Notes: generated from the letters alone by a model not told the origin. A stretch of 56,389 nucleotides of DNA from JBBQTU01 sp038213005 (GCA_038213005.1 JBBQTU010000004.1:1-56389), one strand, 5' to 3'. Positions 1 to 8,448 are shown, counted from the first letter of the stretch. Numbers and translations are program-made.

Positions 1-1
1 T

Positions 2-985
2 GGGCTCCTGGAAAAGGACGCCGGGGGGCGATTGCATCTGACGCCCAAGGCGGTGAAGCGACTGGGGCAGCGGGCGCTGCTGGAGATCTTCACCAACCTG
101 CGCAGCGGGATGCGCGATGGGCATGCGAAACTGTCGGCCGGGCAGGGGGGTGACCGGCTGGACAGCACCAAGACCTACGAGTTCGGCGATGAGATCAGCC
201 AGCTCGATTTTCTGCAGACGCTGAAGAACGCCATCCAGCGGCACGGGCTGCCGCAGCGGTCGCCGGATGGGCGGTTGGAGCGGATCCGGTTTGACGAGCG
301 CGACCTGGAACTGCATCAGCAGGAAGGGCAGACGAGCTGCTCGACGGTCGTGCTGCTGGACCAGTCGGGCTCGATGATGCGGTATGGACGGTGGCATGCG
401 GCCAAGCGGGTGGCGATGGCGGTGCAGGAACTGATCGAGTCGCAGTTTCCGCAGGATACGATCGACTTCGTAGGGTTCTATTCCGGGGCCGGGCGCATCA
501 GCGCGATGGAATTGCCGCTGGCGATGCCCAAGCCGGTCACGATCTATGACTATCAGGTGCATCTCAAGGTGCCGATCGCGCAATTGGCGCGGGCGCCGCA
601 GCACTTTACGAACCTGCAAATGGGATTGCAGTTGGCGAGGCGCATCTTGCGGCAGCGGGGCGGGGAGAACAGGCAGATCTTCATCATCACCGATGGGCAG
701 CCGACAGCGCACGTTGAGGGCGAGCATGTCTACCTGCTGTATCCGCCGGAGCAGCGGAGCACCGTGGCGACGCTCAAGGAAGCGCATCTGGCATCGCGAG
801 AGGGGTGCCGCATCGCGACGTTCGCGCTGATCGAAGACTACTGGGGGATGGAGTGGGTTGGGTTTGTCGAGCAGATGAACCGGCTGACGCACGGGGTGGC
901 GTTCTACACGGCGTCGGCCGAGCTGGCCGGGTGCGTGATGGAGAGCTACCTGTCGGGGAAGAAGAAGAAGACGTATGTGGGGTGA
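2..985 (+). CDS. VWA domain protein, 5' partial
   Basis: Von Willebrand A domain protein of the type usually paired with a MoxR/ChlI-like AAA+ ATPase as a metal-dependent co-chaperone (family knowledge). The frame is open to the window edge (GLLEKDAGGR precedes the TTG at 32), and in this family the start lies well upstream, so the gene is 5' truncated by the window. The MIDAS motif DQSGSM is at about residues 110-115 counted from the TTG; the downstream metal-binding Thr (HFTNLQMGL) and the acidic IFIITDGQP strand are present. The N-terminal region GQGGDRLDSTKTYEFGD is also typical of the family. It ends in a Lys-rich tail. The partner ATPase, if present, is upstream of the window. No operon partner follows: a dispersed repeat lies downstream. 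Confidence 0.85.
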   Translation, partial: GLLEKDAGGRLHLTPKAVKRLGQRALLEIFTNLRSGMRDGHAKLSAGQGGDRLDSTKTYEFGDEISQLDFLQTLKNAIQRHGLPQRSPDGRLERIRFDERDLELHQQEGQTSCSTVVLLDQSGSMMRYGRWHAAKRVAMAVQELIESQFPQDTIDFVGFYSGAGRISAMELPLAMPKPVTIYDYQVHLKVPIAQLARAPQHFTNLQMGLQLARRILRQRGGENRQIFIITDGQPTAHVEGEHVYLLYPPEQRSTVATLKEAHLASREGCRIATFALIEDYWGMEWVGFVEQMNRLTHGVAFYTASAELAGCVMESYLSGKKKKTYVG

Positions 986-1051
986 GGAGATGAATCAACG
1001 CAGGGAAGACCCAGATGATCGCGAAGAAGAGGGCGAAGCCTTTCCGGGGGT

Positions 1052-1255
1052 GTGCCCGTTTTGTCGGGCAGATGCAAGCTGCGCGTCAGCGGGTGGTTAG
1101 AGCGAATACGGTGCTGAAAGAGGTGTCGCCCTTTCAGGGCTCATTCAGTGTGAATGGTTCTTACCCAGGGCTGCGCGAGTACGCTTCCCCTGGGCTTAAG
1201 AATGCCGCCCCGTTGGGGCTAAGAACTTCCGTGCCCGGAACAAGGGGCACGCCCC
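1052..1255 (+). repeat. Dispersed structured repeat, copy 1 (about 205 bp)
   Basis: Nearly identical to 32799-33004 over about 205 bp. It contains consecutive hairpins: a left end GTGCCCG...CGGGCA, GCCCT-ttc-AGGGC, a long stem built from TTCTTA-CCCAGGG pairing with CCCTGGG-cTTAAGAA, GCCCC-gtt-GGGGC, and a right end GTGCCCGg...GGGCAC. Both ends carry the same GTGCCCG hairpin, as expected for a small structured element. The spurious 98-residue reading frame through it is shared with copy 2 only because the DNA is repeated. It sits just upstream of the HEPN/MNT locus. Confidence 0.8.
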
Positions 1256-1303
1256 TTTCCGGCCGCATTTTCGCCTCATGTTCCTTGGCGCAATCCCATC
1301 GGC

Positions 1304-1309
1304 TACAAT
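1304..1309 (+). promoter_or_regulatory. -10-like box of the HEPN/MNT locus
   Basis: TACAAT lies 8 nt upstream of the ATG at 1318 with no Shine-Dalgarno sequence between them, which places the predicted transcription start at or next to the start codon (leaderless). The same arrangement recurs at five or six other genes in the window. Confidence 0.45.
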
Positions 1310-1317
1310 AAAGGGCC

Positions 1318-1706
1318 ATGGGGTTGGATGCGGCAAAGCAGGTGGCCTATTGGCGTTCGGGGGCGGATGAAGCCCTTGGAGCGGCCGAACTGCTGATCGG
1401 AAGCGGACGATACAACTTCGGGCTGTTCTTTCTGCATTCTGGCATTAGAGAAAATGCTCAAGGCGTTGGTTGCCAGGAAAACAGGCGATGTACCGCCCAA
1501 GACTTGACCTCCTGCTCCTGGCGAGACGGGCGGGGCTCAATCTGACGCTGGATGTTTCTGAAGTGCTGGGAGAATTTCAGGTGTATTGCATGGCCGGTCG
1601 CTATCCCGATGCCGAGCCCAGAGGCCTGGACCGTGCGTTGGCGGAACGAGAACTGTCGCGGGCCAATGAGGCGTTCAAATGGTTGCAGCAGCAATTCAGC
1701 AAGTAG
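1318..1706 (+). pseudogene. HEPN domain protein, broken by two frameshifts
   Basis: Read across three frames, the protein is a HEPN domain (PF05168 type). Residues MGLDAAKQVAYWRSGADEAL to LFFLH are in the first frame, LALEKMLKALVARKTGDVPPKT in the second (from about 1440), and DLLLLARRAGLNL to WLQQQFSK in the third (from about 1504, ending at 1706). HEPN proteins beside MNT nucleotidyltransferases act as RNases or their regulators. The second frame break falls where the family has the His of the R-x(4-6)-H motif (expected PKTHDL), so the active site is lost in this reading. Neither break is in a homopolymer. The 3' end overlaps the MNT gene by 28 nt. A sequencing error is possible. Confidence 0.75.
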
Positions 1707-2002
1707 TCCGCGACTACCTTCACGCGGCGGCCGATGCGGGCATTCCCGCGCGCCGGGCCGTTCTTTTTGGGTCGCAGGCTCGCGGCGACGCCCACGAGTT
1801 GAGCGACATCGATCTGGTCATACTCTCCTCAGCACTGGAACCGCCCCGTTCGCACGAGCTTATCGCGGCGCTTTGGCGACTTCGCATTCATACCGACTCG
1901 CGCATCGAGCCGATTGCCTGCGGCGAGAAGGAATGGGAAACCGATGACTCCCGTATCATCCTCGAGCTCGCCCGTCGTGAAGGCGTCATGATTGAGGCGT
2001 GA
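1679..2002 (+). CDS. MNT-type nucleotidyltransferase (HEPN partner)
   Basis: Minimal nucleotidyltransferase of 107 residues. The signature GSQARGDAHELSDIDL is at residues 31-46, with the metal-binding pair D43/D45 and a later acidic position near E77 (RIEPIA). In HEPN/MNT modules this protein is the antitoxin and neutralises the HEPN RNase by AMPylation or nucleotide addition (family knowledge). The ATG lies inside the 3' end of the HEPN gene, the usual overlapped gene order. The MNT frame is intact although its HEPN partner is not; an antitoxin outliving its toxin is a common decay pattern. Confidence 0.85.
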   Translation: MVAAAIQQVVRDYLHAAADAGIPARRAVLFGSQARGDAHELSDIDLVILSSALEPPRSHELIAALWRLRIHTDSRIEPIACGEKEWETDDSRIILELARREGVMIEA

Positions 2003-2491
2003 GCCTCTCGCCGGGTATTTAACCGTGGTTGAAGGATTCCCTTGCTCTGCCGGAAGGCCAAGTCACAATAGCAGGTGACAGGCGCGGTCGGCATGGCCGG
2101 GCAGTGGGTGTGCCCCATTGAGCAGCAGCGGAGTAAGGACTCGCTATCGCGAGACGGCATTGCTGCGGTCGATCCGCCCAGGCGAGATGCTGCGCAGGCG
2201 CACCGCGCCACGAGTGCGCTGCGGCTCAATGGGGCTGGATTCCTGGGTTGCCCGGAAGAATTGTCAAGCCCGCTCGGGGCCGGGGAGCGGGGAGCGGCTT
2301 GAGTTTGACGCAGGGGCAAGAGCGGCCTTGGCTCAAGGAATGGCGAGCAGGCGGAACCCAGGGGGTTTGAGCGACGCGATGATCGACAGAACGAGTTGCT
2401 GAGCTGCCTGAAGGCGGCGGAGACTGTTTGTAGATAGCTCGGTGATCGCGATGCCGCCGTCCAAATAAGGCGTTAACCGAATGCCCCACCG
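2003..2491. other. Intergenic region with one long imperfect hairpin
   Basis: No convincing gene was seen. A 12-bp perfect inverted repeat (2112-2123 with 2224-2235, GCCCCATTGAGC) extends to about 19 paired positions with one mismatch and encloses about 100 nt that can fold further. It could be a structured RNA or a small mobile element; neither can be decided from this window. Confidence 0.4.
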
Positions 2492-3880
2492 TCAATCCCC
2501 GGCCGGCGGCTTTGGCTTGGCTTTGGCGCGGGCACGCGGCGGCCGGCGACGTTGCCGGAGGTCCTCTTCCAGTTGCGCTTTGCGACGCAGGATGTGGTGA
2601 TAGTGCTGGGCGAAGCGGTGGCTCTCGTCCCGGACGTATTGGAGCAGGCGCAGGCCGGCGTGGTTGCGGGGCAGGTGCAGCGGCGCTGAGCGGGCCTGGA
2701 TGTAGATCAGTTCTTCCTTCTTCGCCAGCGAGATCACCATCGGCGGCTTGACGGGCATGTCGGTAAACGCGGCCAGTGCGGCGTGCAGTTGCCCCAGCCC
2801 GCCGTCGATGAGGATGATGTCGGGGAACAACTCGTTGCTCACCCCGGCCTCGCGGTAGCGGCGCGAGACGACTTCCTGGAGCGAGAGATAGTCATTGTTG
2901 CCCTGGCCGTGCTGAATCTTGTAGCGGCGGTAGCCGTCCTTGAACGGGGCTCCGTCGATGAACGCCACCTTGGACCCGACCATCTCGCCGCCCTGCAGGT
3001 GGGCGATGTCGATGCCTTCGATAATGCGCGGCGGCTCGGCGAGGCTCAGGGCATCCTGAAGCTTAAGCAGCCCTTCCCTGGGGTCGGTGACGAACGCCTC
3101 GGGCTGCCAGAACTGCTGGGCGCCTTTCCCGCCACGGGCGCCCAGGGCGTTGATGGCTTTGATCTCATCGCGGAGCCGGGCGGCCGTCTCAAACTGCATG
3201 TCTTTGGCGGCCGAGAGCATCTCCTTTTCCATCTGGGCCAGCAGTGTCTTTCGGTCGCCCTCCAGGAATCGAATCAGGCGATGGATATCTTCGCGATAGG
3301 CTTGCTTGTCGATCTTGGCGGCACATGGGCCGGTACACTGCTTGATGGGATAGAGCAGGCAGGGGCGGAAGAATCGCCGCTGCTCGTCCCCCTCGTGAAT
3401 TTCGAGATGGCAAGAGCGGAACTTGAACGCACGCTGCAGGAGTGTCAGGGCATCCTTGAGCGCCCCGACGCTGGTGAACGGGCCAAACAGTTTCACGCCG
3501 CTCGACCGCGGCTCGCGGGTGATGTAGACGCCGGGAAAATCCTCGTCGGTCGTGATCATCAGGTAAGGAAACGTCTTGTCATCCAGCAGCCGTGCTTTGT
3601 ATTTATTATGTATGTCCTTGATTAGACGGTTCTAGGCCAGCAGCGCTTCGACCTCGGATTCGGTTTGAATGCTGTCGAAGTCGACCACCAGTTCCCGCAG
3701 CGGAGCCTTGCGCGGTTCAAGCTTTGACGAAGGCAGAAAATAACTGGTCACCCGGTCGCGCAGGCTGGCGCTCTTGCCGATATAGATGACGACCCCGCTG
3801 GCGTCTTTCATCAGATAGACGCCGGGCGCCTTGGGCAGGTCGTGAGCCTTCTTGAGGAGGTTTTCGAGCCGGTCATCCAT
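2492..3880 (-). pseudogene. uvrC: UvrC excinuclease with an in-frame amber codon; lacks C-terminal HhH
   Basis: UvrC makes the incisions in UvrABC nucleotide excision repair. Read on the minus strand from the ATG at 3880 there is one continuous frame of 462 positions, broken only by a TAG at 3632-3634 (codon 83). Before it lies the GIY-YIG nuclease (GVYLMKDASGVVIYIGK). After it the frame continues NRLIKDIHNKYKARLLDDK, then a Cys cluster (CLLYPIKQCTGPC), a UVR motif (QFETAARLRDEI) and the RNase H-like nuclease (GIDIAH, DGGLGQLHAAL). The stop replaces the conserved Glu of EALL-x-E-x-x-x-IK, a single GAG-to-TAG change. Unlike E. coli UvrC (about 610 residues), the protein ends in a basic tail with no helix-hairpin-helix pair. 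It may be a nonsense mutant, a sequencing error or a read-through gene. Confidence 0.88.
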
Positions 3881-4038
3881 CAACTATCCAGGCCCCTCAC
3901 GGCGCGCCATCGATCATCCACAACACGCCACAACGGTCACTGAGCATACTCGACGATGAAGTATATACCGCGACGACGACTCGTTACGCTGGAACGGCTA
4001 CGGCTTGGCCCAGTCCGGATGGCGCGTCTGCCCCAGTG

Positions 4039-4081
4039 CGGAGTACCGGCATGAGCATCCCACCGATGTTGATGGACTTCG
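4039..4081 (+). repeat. 43-bp dispersed repeat, copy A
   Basis: This 43-bp stretch beginning CGGAGTACCGGC and ending TTGATGGACTTCG matches the reverse complement of 46304-46346 at about 39 of 43 positions. It sits in the uvrC/DUF971 gap, which contains no gene. Confidence 0.6.
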
Positions 4082-4091
4082 CCCGCCGCGT

Positions 4092-4415
4092 CTAGCCCGA
4101 GAGTGTCCGCAGATACGCGAACGAATAAATCCCGCTATCGTGGTTGTCTGACCACTCGATCTTCAACGCATAGTTGCCCACAAGCTGCGCCTGGGCAATG
4201 TGCATGGGCTTGGCGTAGTTGCCGGGCAGAACCGTCAGCCGGCTCTTGGGCTGGGCGGGCTTTTCCCTGGCCTCTTTGCACAGCGCACACGGACACCCGG
4301 CGCGGAGCTTCGAGAGAGCGTAGTGCGCAACTTCCCCGTCGCTCCACTGAATCTCGATGCCCTTATCCTTCTTCACGTCGATGCGAACCGGGGTATTGCC
4401 CGATTCCACGCTCAA
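4092..4415 (-). CDS. DUF971 domain protein
   Basis: A 107-residue protein of the DUF971/GBBH-like N-terminal family. The conserved core is LRAGCPCALCKE (a Cys-rich possible metal site), and the typical C-terminal pattern KIEWSDNHDSGIYSFAYLR is complete. In other bacteria the domain occurs alone or fused to Fe-S carrier or hydroxylase proteins; the role of the stand-alone form is not established. The TTG start at 4415 overlaps the stop of the upstream lipoprotein gene (TTGA), so it is probably translationally coupled as the last gene of the guaB operon. A GTG two codons downstream is an alternative start. Confidence 0.85.
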   Translation of the reverse strand: MSVESGNTPVRIDVKKDKGIEIQWSDGEVAHYALSKLRAGCPCALCKEAREKPAQPKSRLTVLPGNYAKPMHIAQAQLVGNYALKIEWSDNHDSGIYSFAYLRTLSG

Positions 4416-4810
4416 TGGATCGCCTCCAGCGGGACGTCAGCCGTGAACGTCGGCGGAATGTACACGCCGCGCGACCCAGTCGGCTTCCGTGCCGGCGTCA
4501 CAATCGCCGTGACCGGCAGCGCAATCGTCTGGCCGACAAACAGCGCCGGAGCCCACCACGCGTTGGCCAGGTCGCCGTCAGATTCCGCTGCCTGGTAGGG
4601 ATACAGCGTCGGCCAGGCCGATACGTTGCCGTTGGCGTATAGCGCGTGGCTCTGATCCCACTGCCGCAGCGCCATCGCCTCATCCGGCTGGATCGGCGTG
4701 GTATTGAGCCTGGCGATGGGATACTGATTGGTCGACTCGCACCCGCCGGCGACGAGCATCACCACCGTCAGCCCTAAGGCGCCCTTGAAAAGGTTACGGA
4801 TCGAGGACAC
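4412..4810 (-). CDS. Putative lipoprotein
   Basis: A 132-residue protein with an N-terminal hydrophobic segment and lipobox (LVAGG-C), so it is probably lipid-anchored in the envelope. The rest (VGQTIALPVTAIVTPARK) is not from a family I recognise. The GTG start at 4810 has AGGA at a suitable distance. It overlaps the preceding lipoprotein gene by 17 nt and the following DUF971 gene by 4 nt, so the three are probably co-transcribed after guaB. Confidence 0.75.
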   Translation of the reverse strand: MSSIRNLFKGALGLTVVMLVAGGCESTNQYPIARLNTTPIQPDEAMALRQWDQSHALYANGNVSAWPTLYPYQAAESDGDLANAWWAPALFVGQTIALPVTAIVTPARKPTGSRGVYIPPTFTADVPLEAIH

Positions 4811-5012
4811 TGTTCACGTCCTTTCTAAATGCCTTCTTGTCAAAGTCCATTATCCCGCCGCCGGAGATGTCCGAATCCTCGAACCCCGGCCGATAGTTCA
4901 TCGGATCGCCCAGCGCACGATCCGACGGTTCCGGCCCCGGCTTTGCGCTCTCGCAGCCGGCCGCCATCAGCGCCGCAAACCCGATCACTGCCATGGGCAT
5001 TGTATAACGCAT
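4794..5012 (-). CDS. Small lipoprotein
   Basis: A 72-residue protein starting MRYTMPMAVIGFAALMAAGC, with a lipobox ending in Cys and an acidic C-terminal half (DSDISGGGIMDFDKK). The ATG at 5012 was chosen over a longer upstream frame because GGAG lies 7 nt upstream and it places the signal peptide at the N-terminus. It follows guaB by 76 nt on the same strand. The function is unknown. Confidence 0.75.
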   Translation of the reverse strand: MRYTMPMAVIGFAALMAAGCESAKPGPEPSDRALGDPMNYRPGFEDSDISGGGIMDFDKKAFRKDVNSVLDP

Positions 5013-5088
5013 GACTGCTCCAATGGAACCCATACAACCATAAGGCCTCTGGCGGCCCTGCGGCAACCATCGCCCAACCGCCCGCAAC

Positions 5089-6621
5089 TCACGAACCCTT
5101 CACCACATCGGCGCTGTAGTTCGGCGCTTCCTGCGTGATCATGATATCGTGCGGATGGCTCTCGGCCATGCTTGCGGCCGTTATTCGGCAGAATCTCGCA
5201 TTGGTCCGCAGTTCCTCGATCGTCCGCGTTCCGCAATAGCCCATGCCCGCCCGAAGCCCGCCCACCATCTGGTAGACGAAATCCGACAGCGGCCCGCGAT
5301 ACGGCACGCGGCCCTCCACGCCTTCGGGCACCAGTTTGCTGCTCTCCTTGACGCCGGCCTGCCCGTAACGGTCCTTCGACCCCTTGACCATCGCCCCCAT
5401 CGATCCCATGCCGCGGTAGGTCTTGTAGCGCCGGCCCTGATGGATCACCAGCTCGCCCGGCGACTCATCCAGCCCGGCAAACAGGCTGCCCATCATCACG
5501 GCACTCGCCCCGGCCGCGATGGCCTTGGTGATGTCGCCCGAGTGGCGCACGCCGCCGTCGGCAATCACCGGCACCCCGGCCGGGTCGCACACGCTCACCG
5601 CGTTGGTGATCGCGCTGATCTGCGGCACGCCCACCCCACTGATGATGCGGGTGGTGCAGATCGACCCCGGCCCGATCCCCACCTTCACCCCGTCGCACCC
5701 GGCCTCGATCAGGTCGCGTGCCGCCTCGGCCGTCGCGATGTTCCCGGCGATGACGTCAATCGTCCAGTTCTTCTTGATCTCGCGCACCGTATCCAGGACG
5801 TTCTTGCTGTGCCCGTGCGCGGTATCGACAATAATCAGGTCCACCTCGGCCTTGATCAGCGCCTCCACCCGCTTGAAATCCAGCACGCCGCTGGCGCCGC
5901 CCACCCGCAGGCGCCCGCGGGCGTCCTTGCAGGCGTTGGGAAACTGGTGCAGCTTGTCCACATCCCGCATCGTGATCAGCCCGATGAGCCGGAAATCCTT
6001 GTCCACCAGCAGCAGCTTCTCAACCTTGGCCCGGTTCAGGATTCGCTCGGCTTCCTCCAAGGTCGTGCCGGCCGGCGCCGTGACCAGGTTGGTCTTGGTC
6101 ATGATGTCGCCAACCAGTTTCATGTCATCTTCCTGAAACTTCAGGTCCCGCCGGGTGAGAATCCCCAGCAGTTTCGGCGGGCGCGGCCCATGCCCCAGCG
6201 ACCGCCGTGCCCCCTCGTGCGTCAGGATCGACTCGCTCTCGTCGACAATCGGAATCCCGCTGACGTTGTATTCCCGCATGATCTTGCGCGTGGTCGACAG
6301 CGTCGCGTTGGGCGGCAGGGTGATCGGGTCGGTGATGATGCCGTTCTCAGACCGCTTGACCTTCTCCACCTCGCGGGCCTGGCTCTCGGCCGGCAGGTTC
6401 TTGTGGATGATCCCGATCCCGCCTTCCTGCGCCAGCGCAATGGCCAGTGCCGCCTCGGTAACCGTGTCCATCGGCGCCGAAAGCAGGGGGATATTCAGCT
6501 CGATTGAGCGGGTAATCCGCGTGCGCGTATCCGACTGCGAAGGAACGAAGTCACTGCGTTGGGGGATCAGCAGAACATCGTCAAAAGTGATGGCGTCGTA
6601 AACGATCTTGGGGTGTTCCAT
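5089..6621 (-). CDS. guaB: Inosine-5'-monophosphate dehydrogenase
   Basis: Catalyses the NAD-dependent oxidation of IMP to XMP, the committed step of GTP synthesis. The 510 residues match the family. The N-terminus FDDVLLIPQRSDFVPSQ, the SAPMDTV loop, a CBS pair (about residues 95-220), the catalytic loop GPGSICTTR with Cys322, the IADGG phosphate site and the flap with RYGQ are all present. A modest insertion rich in Gly/Arg/Pro (about 132-152) lies inside the CBS region. It is the first gene of a minus-strand run with two lipoproteins and DUF971. No purine riboswitch was recognised upstream. Confidence 0.97.
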   Translation of the reverse strand: MEHPKIVYDAITFDDVLLIPQRSDFVPSQSDTRTRITRSIELNIPLLSAPMDTVTEAALAIALAQEGGIGIIHKNLPAESQAREVEKVKRSENGIITDPITLPPNATLSTTRKIMREYNVSGIPIVDESESILTHEGARRSLGHGPRPPKLLGILTRRDLKFQEDDMKLVGDIMTKTNLVTAPAGTTLEEAERILNRAKVEKLLLVDKDFRLIGLITMRDVDKLHQFPNACKDARGRLRVGGASGVLDFKRVEALIKAEVDLIIVDTAHGHSKNVLDTVREIKKNWTIDVIAGNIATAEAARDLIEAGCDGVKVGIGPGSICTTRIISGVGVPQISAITNAVSVCDPAGVPVIADGGVRHSGDITKAIAAGASAVMMGSLFAGLDESPGELVIHQGRRYKTYRGMGSMGAMVKGSKDRYGQAGVKESSKLVPEGVEGRVPYRGPLSDFVYQMVGGLRAGMGYCGTRTIEELRTNARFCRITAASMAESHPHDIMITQEAPNYSADVVKGS

Positions 6622-6748
6622 GTGTAGTAATTAAGGGACAACGGCACGTGCTGTCAAGCAGAGCCGCAGGGCAGAGCGACGTCCGATCAGCGCTTACGGC
6701 GCCGCCAATACCCCCACTGGCGGTCTTCCTCCCCACGCCGCCGCGCCC

Positions 6749-6772
6749 GTGGCGCACGTCTGTGACGTGCGA
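6749..6772 (+). repeat. REP hairpin (GTGG family), single copy
   Basis: A GTGG tetranucleotide followed by a perfect stem-loop with arms CGCACGTC and GACGTGCG and loop TGT. The 24 nt are identical to 39798-39821. A tetranucleotide of the GTRG class 5' of a short hairpin is the hallmark of REPs mobilised by RAYT transposases, and a RAYT pseudogene starts about 170 nt downstream. No inverted partner abuts it here. Confidence 0.75.
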
Positions 6773-6893
6773 TCCCCCCCCCCAGCCCGCTGCCGACCGG
6801 CCGCCCTCCGCTTGAAACTATGGCACTCCTAAATCTTCAGACTCGCAGGCAACGCCCAACTTGCCTAGAAAGGGCAAAGGGAAGAGGGGCACA

Positions 6894-6935
6894 GGGGACA
6901 TCCCACCGCTGCAAAGACAGTGGGGCCGCGTCAGG
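6894..6935 (+). repeat. GGGGACATCCC leader repeat, copy 1
   Basis: GGGGACATCCCA followed by TG-n-AAAGACA-n-TGG-n-GCC, just upstream of the RAYT remnant. A near copy is at 8720-8759 and a third core at 8778-8788, all in the same orientation. The copies bracket the RAYT remnant and the enolase gene as direct repeats. Confidence 0.6.
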
Positions 6936-6943
6936 CGGAGTAT

Positions 6944-7247
6944 ATCGCAAGACGAGCACGCAGTGTTGTTGCCGGAGAGATCTACCACGCGATGAACCGT
7001 GGGAACTGCCGGATGAAGATTTTACGGGAGTGCGGCCGACTATCTGGGGTTGTTGCGGGTGATGGAAGAGCGCCGCAACGGCACGAACATGCGGATTCTC
7101 GCGTACTGTCTGATGCCCAACCACCGGCACATGGTGCTGTGGCCGCGGAAGGCAAAGACCATGGCGGGGTTCGTGGGGTGGGTGAGCAACACGCACGTTC
7201 GCCGCTGGCGCGAGCATCGGCACAAGGTCGGGGAACGGCATGCTCCC
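6944..7247 (+). pseudogene. REP-associated tyrosine transposase (RAYT) remnant
   Basis: Two frames together give the N-terminal half of a RAYT: RRARSVVAGEIYHAMNRGN, then after a frame change near 7022 ADYLGLLRVMEERRNGTNMRILAYCLMPNHRHMVLWPRK. The HUH-type motif NHRHM is intact, but the sequence ends after VRRWREHRHKVG. The GRYKSF region and the catalytic-Tyr helix are missing, replaced by the 3' end of the convergent enolase gene. It is frameshifted and truncated, hence inactive. Confidence 0.8.
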
Positions 7248-7248
7248 A

Positions 7249-8448
7249 TCACGGCTGATGGGCTGTTCCGTCCGGCAGGCGGGTCTGCGTCCATGTGGTG
7301 ACACCGCCGGAACAAGGGTATTTTGCTGCCAGGGTTTCGTCGAGATCGATGCCGAGTCCGGGTTTTCCGTTCAAGTACACGTAGCCGCCGCGCAATTCCG
7401 GGCTGCCGGGGAAGACCTCCATCAGCACGTCGCTGATGCCGGACCACTCCTGAATGCCGAAATTGAGGCTGGCCAGATCCAGATGGACATTGGCGGCATG
7501 CCCGATGGGCGACACGTCACCGGGTCCATGCCAGGCGGTTCGCACGCCGAATGCCTCACACAGGGTTGCCAACTTGCGGGCCGGCGTGATGCCGCCGATC
7601 TGGGTGATGTGCACGCGGATGAAATCGATGAGCCGGTCGGCGATCAGGCGTTCCCATTCGTGCGGGTTGTTGAACAGTTCACCTTGCGCGATTGGAGTGG
7701 CGCATTGGCCGCGCAACTGTCGGTACCACTCGCCCTGTTCGGGGGAGAGGCTGTCCTCCAGGAAGAACAGGCGGAAAGGTTCGAGCGACTTGGCGAGGCG
7801 GATCGCTTCCGATGGCGCGATGCGCTCGTGAACGTCATGCAGCAGTTCGATGTCGTAACCGAGTTCCCTGCGGAGGTGGGCGAACATCGTGACGACGGAG
7901 CGGACATAGCCGTCCGGATCGTAGTAGGTGCCGTCCATGGAACTTTCCGGTGCCAAATCACGTACGGATTTCCCGCCATACCCACCCCACTGGACGCGCA
8001 CATGCCGCAATCCCTCGTCCATGTAGGCGCGGACCTTCTGCGTCAGTTCCGCCAGGGTCCGGGCGTCGGCATGGCGGTAGACGGCTGCGGCTTCCCGGCA
8101 TTTGCCGCCGAGAAGGTCGTACACGGGCATGTTCGCCATCTTGCCCTTGATGTCCCACAGGGCGATATCCACGCCGGAGATCGCGTTGTTCTCGACGGGT
8201 CCGTTTCGCCAGTACGCGTTGTGGTTCATGGTCTGCCAGAGGTCTTCAATGCGGGTGACGTCCCGGCCGACGAGGAGGGGCTTGAGGTATTCGTCGATCA
8301 GACAGGCAACCGCCTTGTGGCGGTAGGCGAAGGTGGAGCACCCGAGTCCGTACAGGCCCGGTTCCGAGGTTTCCACCTTCACGGTGATGAGGTTAGTGCC
8401 GGCCGGTGCGGTGCAGATGGAGCGAATGTCCCGAATGGTGACTGCCAT
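7249..8448 (-). CDS. Mannonate dehydratase-like enolase superfamily protein (RspA/ManD group)
   Basis: Enolase-superfamily dehydratase of 399 residues in the D-mannonate dehydratase/RspA group, acting on sugar acids in the cytoplasm. The capping segment NHNAYWRNGPVENNAISG and ALWDIKGKMANMPVYDLLGG are diagnostic. The metal ligands fit HDVHER (Asp), FLEDSL (Glu) and AQGELF (Glu), and a late His-Asp (HGPGDVSPIGHAANVH) is present. The ATG at 8448 was chosen because AGGAGG lies at good spacing. Many ManD-group members have low activity, so the substrate cannot be fixed from sequence. No other uronate genes are nearby. The gene is flanked by direct repeats of a RAYT leader, which suggests recent acquisition or rearrangement. 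Confidence 0.88.
   Translation of the reverse strand: MAVTIRDIRSICTAPAGTNLITVKVETSEPGLYGLGCSTFAYRHKAVACLIDEYLKPLLVGRDVTRIEDLWQTMNHNAYWRNGPVENNAISGVDIALWDIKGKMANMPVYDLLGGKCREAAAVYRHADARTLAELTQKVRAYMDEGLRHVRVQWGGYGGKSVRDLAPESSMDGTYYDPDGYVRSVVTMFAHLRRELGYDIELLHDVHERIAPSEAIRLAKSLEPFRLFFLEDSLSPEQGEWYRQLRGQCATPIAQGELFNNPHEWERLIADRLIDFIRVHITQIGGITPARKLATLCEAFGVRTAWHGPGDVSPIGHAANVHLDLASLNFGIQEWSGISDVLMEVFPGSPELRGGYVYLNGKPGLGIDLDETLAAKYPCSGGVTTWTQTRLPDGTAHQP

Larger units (their letters stand above)
6622..6943. other. Intergenic region carrying REP hairpin and RAYT leader
   Basis: No gene was seen. The segment holds the REP hairpin at 6749-6772 and a GGGGACATCCCA-type leader (from 6894) just upstream of the RAYT pseudogene. 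A poly-C run lies at 6774-6782. Confidence 0.6.

Noticed and set aside
1015..1311. 98-residue ORF sharing a block with the ORF at 32699-33031
   Set aside because: The similarity is DNA-level, caused by the 205-bp repeat; hairpins and differing ends argue against a protein family.
2075..2302. 75-residue ORF between MNT and uvrC
   Set aside because: It lies across the long hairpin, and has no ribosome site or recognisable domain.
2783..3625. 280-residue frame antisense to uvrC
   Set aside because: Antisense shadow; it is the uvrC strand that encodes recognisable motifs.
5149..6507. 452-residue open frame antisense to guaB
   Set aside because: It mirrors the codon periodicity of guaB in high-GC DNA; the His/Arg/Pro-rich product resembles no protein family.
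5100..6700. Purine riboswitch or attenuator for guaB
   Set aside because: No aptamer-like conserved core was found in the short 5' region.
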